Notes under the pieces: model-generated
What the model was told of the DNA's origin: nothing
Seen by the model: the letters and a program-made list of their open reading frames with translations, nothing else
The model's database searches: none
In this document: positions 59,150 to 64,000 of the stretch, piece by piece
Layout of the letters: each line of letters begins with the position of its first letter
Position numbering within the stretch: position 1 is the first letter of the stretch
Assembly: GCA_029204045.2 (NCBI GenBank)
Contig: CM055081.1
Location: 726,265-790,264 of the forward strand
DNA from: Tillandsia leiboldiana
Lineage: Eukaryota; Streptophyta; Magnoliopsida; Poales; Bromeliaceae
Length of the DNA: 64,000 nucleotides
Direction of reading: 5' to 3'
Program-made: the position numbers and the translations under genes

Positions 59150-59867
59150 TAATGTTTGGACAATATTAATTAATAACTATTCAAAATTTTTTTTACTATG
59201 TAAGGAATAGATTGTTTCCTAAAAAGAAAATCATAATAATAAAGAGATAATGAGCATCTATTATTCTGGACTCAAATATCCTTAATTTCAATTCAAATAA
59301 TAAATTTCAACTTAAATTTATTTAATTCAAATTTATGAAAATGTGCATCTCTTATTCAGGAGGAGTGTGAATAGTTTTTTGGAAATTTGAAAGTACCCTT
59401 AATTTCAATTCAAATAATAAATTTCAGTTTAAATTTATTTAATTCAAATTTATATTTTGAATTTTATTTGGAATTTTGACTTTGAATTAACTTTAAATTC
59501 AATTTTGATTTTTTATTCATATTTTAAATTTTAAATTTAAATTTAGATTTTGAATTCAATTTTTAATTCAAAATCATTTTTTCAATTCAATTTCAAATTC
59601 AAATTAAGATATTGAATTTGAATCTCAAATTCAATTTCATATTCTGATTTCAAATTTTAAATTTAAAATATAAATTTAAATTCAAATTTTGATTTGAAAT
59701 CAACTTTTAATTTCAAATTCATATTTTTATAATTTAAATTTAAATTTAAATTTTAAAATGAATTCAGATTTGAAATTCAAAGTTTAAAATTAAATGATGA
59801 AATATGTAAGTGAATAAAATTACAAAGTATAGGAATAATTCTAGAAAATCATATATATAACTGTATA
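59150..59867. repeat. AT-rich low-complexity block
   Basis: Positions 59281-59340 and 59400-59455 share a direct duplication ('ttaatttcaattcaaataataaattt', in part). The rest, to about 59800, is a quasi-repeat of 'ttcaaatt' and 'tttgaatt' words. Confidence 0.6.
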
Positions 59868-60034
59868 CAATATTACACATACACACTCCAAAATGGGGTG
59901 TATGATGCACACCCCACCCATCCAAGGGTGGGGCTTTCTTCACTGGTCACTTCGATGTGAACAGTGGAATTCATCCCATCCTTAAATGGGTGGGGTGTAA
60001 GATGTACACCCCGGATGTACAAAAAGCATTTTTT
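59868..60034. mobile_element. Decayed GTACACCC MULE-type MITE
   Basis: It runs from about 'attacacatacacactcc' to 'ggatgtacaaaaagcatttt', with central 'ggtcacttcgatgtgaacag' matching the family's 'ggtcacatcaagtgac' core. Target duplication not readable. Confidence 0.6.
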
Positions 60035-61055
60035 ATAAAAATTTTACTGTTAAATTAAAGAAAATAATTTTATAATTCTAATAATATTTAATAAGACAAG
60101 AAATGTTAAATTTATATAATTTTAATTTTATTATTCTGAATAAAATTTCGTATTCTTTCAATACCTATAAATTTTAGATCGCAGATGGATATACAATTAG
60201 CATTTTTCTAATAATAATAACTCACTTTTGGACTGTAATATGACAACTTAGCTCTCTAAAGGCTAAGTTTTACCTACTAGTTCTTTCCATTTTTTTTTTT
60301 TATATAATACAAAAAAATTAAAAGTTTTGGATTAGCGCCAGGAAAGTAAGGATTTGTATAATTTCAATCCATATTTTGTGGGTTGTAAACTCAGCATTTC
60401 TCATAAATTAAATAGACTAAATTATATTTTCGATCCTCAAATTATAAATTATACGACACTTTACTTTTAAAACTTTAATCTATTATATTTAATTTTTCTA
60501 AATTATTTTTGTCAAGTCTGATTTAGTTGATAAAATATTAATGCATTACTGATATAAAAGTAATGTAATATTTTAATTATTATTATGTTTCCAATTATAA
60601 TACTCTTGTAATATTTTAATAATAACAGCATATTAATATTTACTCAACTAAATTGAATTACAAAATTTAATTAAAATAAATATAGAACCAGAACTAGCAT
60701 CAAATTAATGTTTCAGAATTAATATATTCTGTGTATCATAATTTTTTTTTTGAACTTTTAAATTTAGTTATTTATATATTGATGTGTATTTAACCAAATA
60801 ATAATGTTATCACCACCTCATCAATTTATAATATGACTATATCATCACTGCTATATAGCAACAAGTCACATTCAATCAATTAAATTCGATCACAGGACTT
60901 AATTGTAATAATAATTTAAAAAATTTAAACCTAAAATTTAATAAATGAGAACCAATGTGTTAGTAATCAATAGTTTGAGGACCAAAGAGTAATTTAGCCT
61001 CTCCTCTTTTTAATTAATTAATTTATTTTTTCCAACTCTACACCACTTCGTTCTC
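60035..61055. other. AT-rich intergenic, nothing recognised
   Basis: No frame and no element that I can delimit. It may include the promoter of the putative gene to the right. Confidence 0.45.
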
Positions 61056-61079
61056 GCTCCATCTCGCCACTGCACGGTA

Positions 61080-61082
<3 letters not shown>

Positions 61083-61132
<50 letters not shown>
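61083..61132. repeat. (CT)n microsatellite
   Basis: About 50 bp of CT dinucleotide in the presumed leader. Confidence 0.9.
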
Positions 61133-61134
<2 letters not shown>

Positions 61135-61602
61135 GTGTTCGGTACGATCGAAGAATCTACAAAAAAAAAATTAGGTTTTAAAGTTTTTTGGATCGATCGA
61201 TCGCTGTTATTCAAGTTGTCATCGCGCGATTTGCGTTTCGTTTGGATCTTTTTCGCGTTCTTGATCTAATTATCCTCTAAGGAATCACCAAACCCTAAAA
61301 TTCGTACCTTAGGTTTTTGAATCCTCTGCGTTCGAAACTCTGATTTAAATGCGAGATCCCCCTCGACTTTCTCTCTTTTGATTGATATTTTGTTACTATT
61401 TCTTCTTTGATTTGAGTAATTTTAATTGGTTATATTGAGGAGTTCATTAGATTAGATTTATTAGTGTTTTTCCATGAAATTTAATGGCTAATAATGGAGC
61501 CACTAAATTTAGCAAATTTTTGACCTAATTAACTGCAGGAACTCGAATAAAAAAAAAGAAAAGGAGAAGTTGAGGGGGTGTTAATTTTAATTTAAATTTA
61601 AA

Positions 61603-62089
61603 GGGAAAATGTATGGAGACCCCCCTGAACTTTAGCTTGTTTGCAAACAGGCACCTAAATTATCCTTCAATTTTGGCAATCGGATCCCTTAAATTTTATC
61701 AAATAGTTTAGTAGACCTCTCTCCTTTGTTGTAGTTACTGATTATACAATCGTTTTGATCATAAATTGTGCACATAATCTTGTAAGATCACAAAAAAAAA
61801 TTTATTTTTTATTTTTTCCTTCCAATTTTGATAATCAAGCATGAGAATTGAAGAATAGTGTGAATTTAACTTCCGTTTTTTTTTGTTTTTTATTTTAATG
61901 TGGTTTGAAGCTTTATTAGATTATATACAAAACATCAACCAAAATGACTGTTTAATTGATAACTTCAATTGAGGAGAGGGATCTATTGAACTACTGATAA
62001 TGTTTAAGAGATCTATTTGCCAAAATTGAGAGTTCAAGCGCCTGATTGCAAAAGAGCTAAAGTTTAGGGGGTGTCTATACATTTTACCC
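61603..62089. mobile_element. MULE-type long-TIR MITE, 487 bp
   Basis: It starts GGGAAAATGTATGGAGACCCCC and ends in the inverse (GGGGGTGTCTATACATTTTACCC). AAATTTAAA (61594-61602) and TAATTTAAA (62090-62098) match at 8 of 9. TIRs are over 100 bp. The right half has a relative at 1935-2085. Confidence 0.75.
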
Positions 62090-63852
62090 TAATTTAAAAA
62101 CAAGAAAAAAAAAGAAGAAAAAATGAGGGACCATTTAAATTGTTCAATTTGTTTTGCTTCTTTTGGAATTATTATATATGTACTCCATTTGGTACTTAAT
62201 TATGCCTGGGGTGAAAATGTTTATTCAATTGTATAATATTGTTTGCTTTGACATGTAATAGCTTCTCTGTTAGTGTTCTATATTTTTGAGGAAAATTTGA
62301 AATCCGTAAACAATCTCTTATGTGTTTATTCTTTAACCGCTATGCAGATATTTGATAGTCATATGTACGGTCATAGCTCAAGGAGGGGAATTGGTTTGAT
62401 TTATTGAAGCTCGCTCCCAGAAGTTTGAAGCTGTACGCCTCATTTGTTGGCAAAATAATTCGACAAAATGGTACTATGAAGATGATTTTCTAGGATATCT
62501 AATAGAGATACTTGAAAGTACTGAATTTTCAGTTTTTTGGTTTGAAAGATTAATGCATCTTAGTATTAGCTATTGATGTTACCAAATTCCAACTCTGGTT
62601 CGTCTGGTTCGGTGAATGCACCTGCTATTAGTTTGATGCTAATGCTGAAAGAGTATTATCTACTAGGGGAAAATGCATAATATTAGCATTTCACTTTATC
62701 CTGAAATTAGTCACAAACATTTCATTTTGGTTAATAAGAAACCTATTTTTTGATTTCTGTTTGAATCTAGGGTTTTCACCAGGCTTTAATTCCTAATTTT
62801 ACTTTGTATAGTCTCATGTATAGTGGGTTTCGGTTAGAGCTTTTATAACCCCCAGAACTATTATCGGATAAACTTCCATTTCCAGGACCAACTTACATCC
62901 AAAATGGTGAAAAATAGTCTAGCTTAGTGTTTTAAAAGGCCTGAGAGACTCCTGGAGCCAAGGCTAATTGTATTCTCAAGATGAAATACTTTCTTTTACG
63001 TCGCTTGGTCTTGCTTTTGAAGGAAAGAATATTGGACATGTAGTATGGCGGAACGACCAGTGAATAAATCAGTTGATTGATATATGGGTGGAATTGGTTA
63101 CCTTCATTTAACATTTTAAGATTTTATGTAGAAGTAGATGCTAATGCTAATTGGTTTTTCCTTCGTAACCAGTCTCCTTAAGGGTTAGTATGAGACAAAG
63201 ATTCTAATCTTGGAGAAGAACCAATGCGGAATTTCTTCTTAACTAAGATCTTCTAGTTTTTCCTTTAGAGTATTTTATGAACATTTCTTGGAACTTTCTT
63301 ATTGTATATGTTGTCTCTTCAACGCTGAACTTTTCAGTTTCATGTGTTACAACTTTGAGATTATTACTTTTACTGAGTTTATTTAGATTAATTCTTGAAA
63401 TTCTATATATTAGAGCATAATAATGTGTAGGTATAGTGAGGCCACTAATTTGCAGGTTTGCTCATCCGTGTAACCGAACTAAATTCGATAAAAGAGAAAT
63501 ATTTTTATCTTATAAATTTGAGGATTGCTTATAGGATAATTAGTTTCCATCAATTTTTAAACAATTATTTCACTAATAGCCAAAAAATTGATAAACTAGT
63601 GGCAATGATGAGTGAATCATTTAGATCGCATCTTTGATGTATTATCATTAATGAATTTGATAAAATCTGCATTTGATTATAAGGCAAAACTTTTTCTACA
63701 TCAACTATCTTCGACATATCTTATTTCTTCGGTTTTCTTTTCCCAGAAAGTTCACAAAAATTAGCAATTTAATTCACCTATTGAAGATGTAGAATTGTGT
63801 AAAAATGAATAGGAGCAATAGTATAGGATAATATAGAAACCATTTTAAAAAA

Positions 63853-64000
63853 GAGATAATTGCCTGTGTACCCCTGAAATCTGAAGAAATATCTGATTTA
63901 TCCCTCTTATTTTTTTCTTTCCAATATACCCTTCATACGTTTCACCGTTATTAAAAATATCCCTACCGTTTCCCTTTGTTAAGTTAACTAGGGTTAAACT
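63853..64000. mobile_element. Left part of a MITE cut by the window edge
   Basis: 'gataattgcctgtgtacccctgaaatc...tatccctctt...aatatccctaccg' resembles the opening of the 'gggttaattacatacggc' type long-TIR elements, but the right end lies outside. Confidence 0.35.

Larger units (their letters stand above)
61056..64000 (+). other. Putative 5' end of a gene leaving the window
   Basis: A GC-richer leader (61060-61330) with (CT)n at 61083-61132 looks like a plant 5' UTR followed by a long intron. A possible exon near 62346-62465 (acceptor 'atgcag' at 62342-62347) contains ATG TAC GGT CAT but soon stops unless spliced. No domain is visible. The MITE at 61603-62089 would lie in the first intron. 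The strand and the gene itself are inference. Confidence 0.3.

Noticed and set aside
62932..63114. Short minus-strand frame near the right end
   Set aside because: No domain and it lies within a presumed intron.

Overview
The window is plant nuclear DNA: spliced genes with GT-AG introns separated by AT-rich sequence packed with microsatellites, MITEs and miniature LTR retrotransposons. Two of the genes begin with very GC-rich exons (the glycosyltransferase and the PPR gene), a gradient typical of monocots. Tourist-type MITEs and MITEs sitting inside (TA)n tracts fit the same picture. I infer a non-grass monocot and cannot name the species.

Four protein genes are supported, three of them as exon-by-exon models that keep frame across every junction. 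(1) 14456-23138, plus: a SCAB1-like actin-binding protein, 12 coding exons, 492 aa. (2) 24795-28927, minus: a two-exon family-1 UDP-glycosyltransferase, closest by eye to UGT87A, 501 aa. (3) 42968-45382, minus: an intronless E-class PLS pentatricopeptide repeat protein, 804 aa. (4) 46477-55457, minus: a 12-exon sterol 3-beta-hydroxysteroid dehydrogenase/C4-decarboxylase with a C-terminal reticulon domain, 558 aa. A fifth gene may start near 61.06 kb and leave the window on the right, but no coding exon is secure. The genes are not functionally linked to one another; they act in the actin cytoskeleton, glycosylation, organelle RNA processing and ER sterol synthesis.

Layout: 1-12.7 kb is a repeat field holding a CACTA MITE, a palindromic LTR derivative, TRIMs and two interstitial telomere-repeat insertions. 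Then come SCAB1 (13.5-23.1 kb), a solo LTR (23.7-24.2 kb) and the UGT gene (24.8-28.9 kb). A second repeat field (29-42.5 kb) holds a TRIM multi-LTR array, hAT, MULE and Tourist MITEs, and a three-deep nest at 36.3-37.3 kb. PPR and 3BETAHSD/D follow (43-55.5 kb). The last part, 55.5-61 kb, holds Copia debris, a 750-bp tandem duplication and more MITEs.

The most unusual signals are two telomere-motif insertions, each flanked by a long direct duplication of its target (108 bp and 44 bp); a 280-bp element with the same LTR end at both termini and its own 4-bp target duplication; a nest of three element families with exact target duplications; two cases of adjacent MITEs sharing one target duplication; and a complete miniature LTR element with an internal domain of only 63 bp. 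No new protein system is visible; the novelty lies in mobile-DNA structure.
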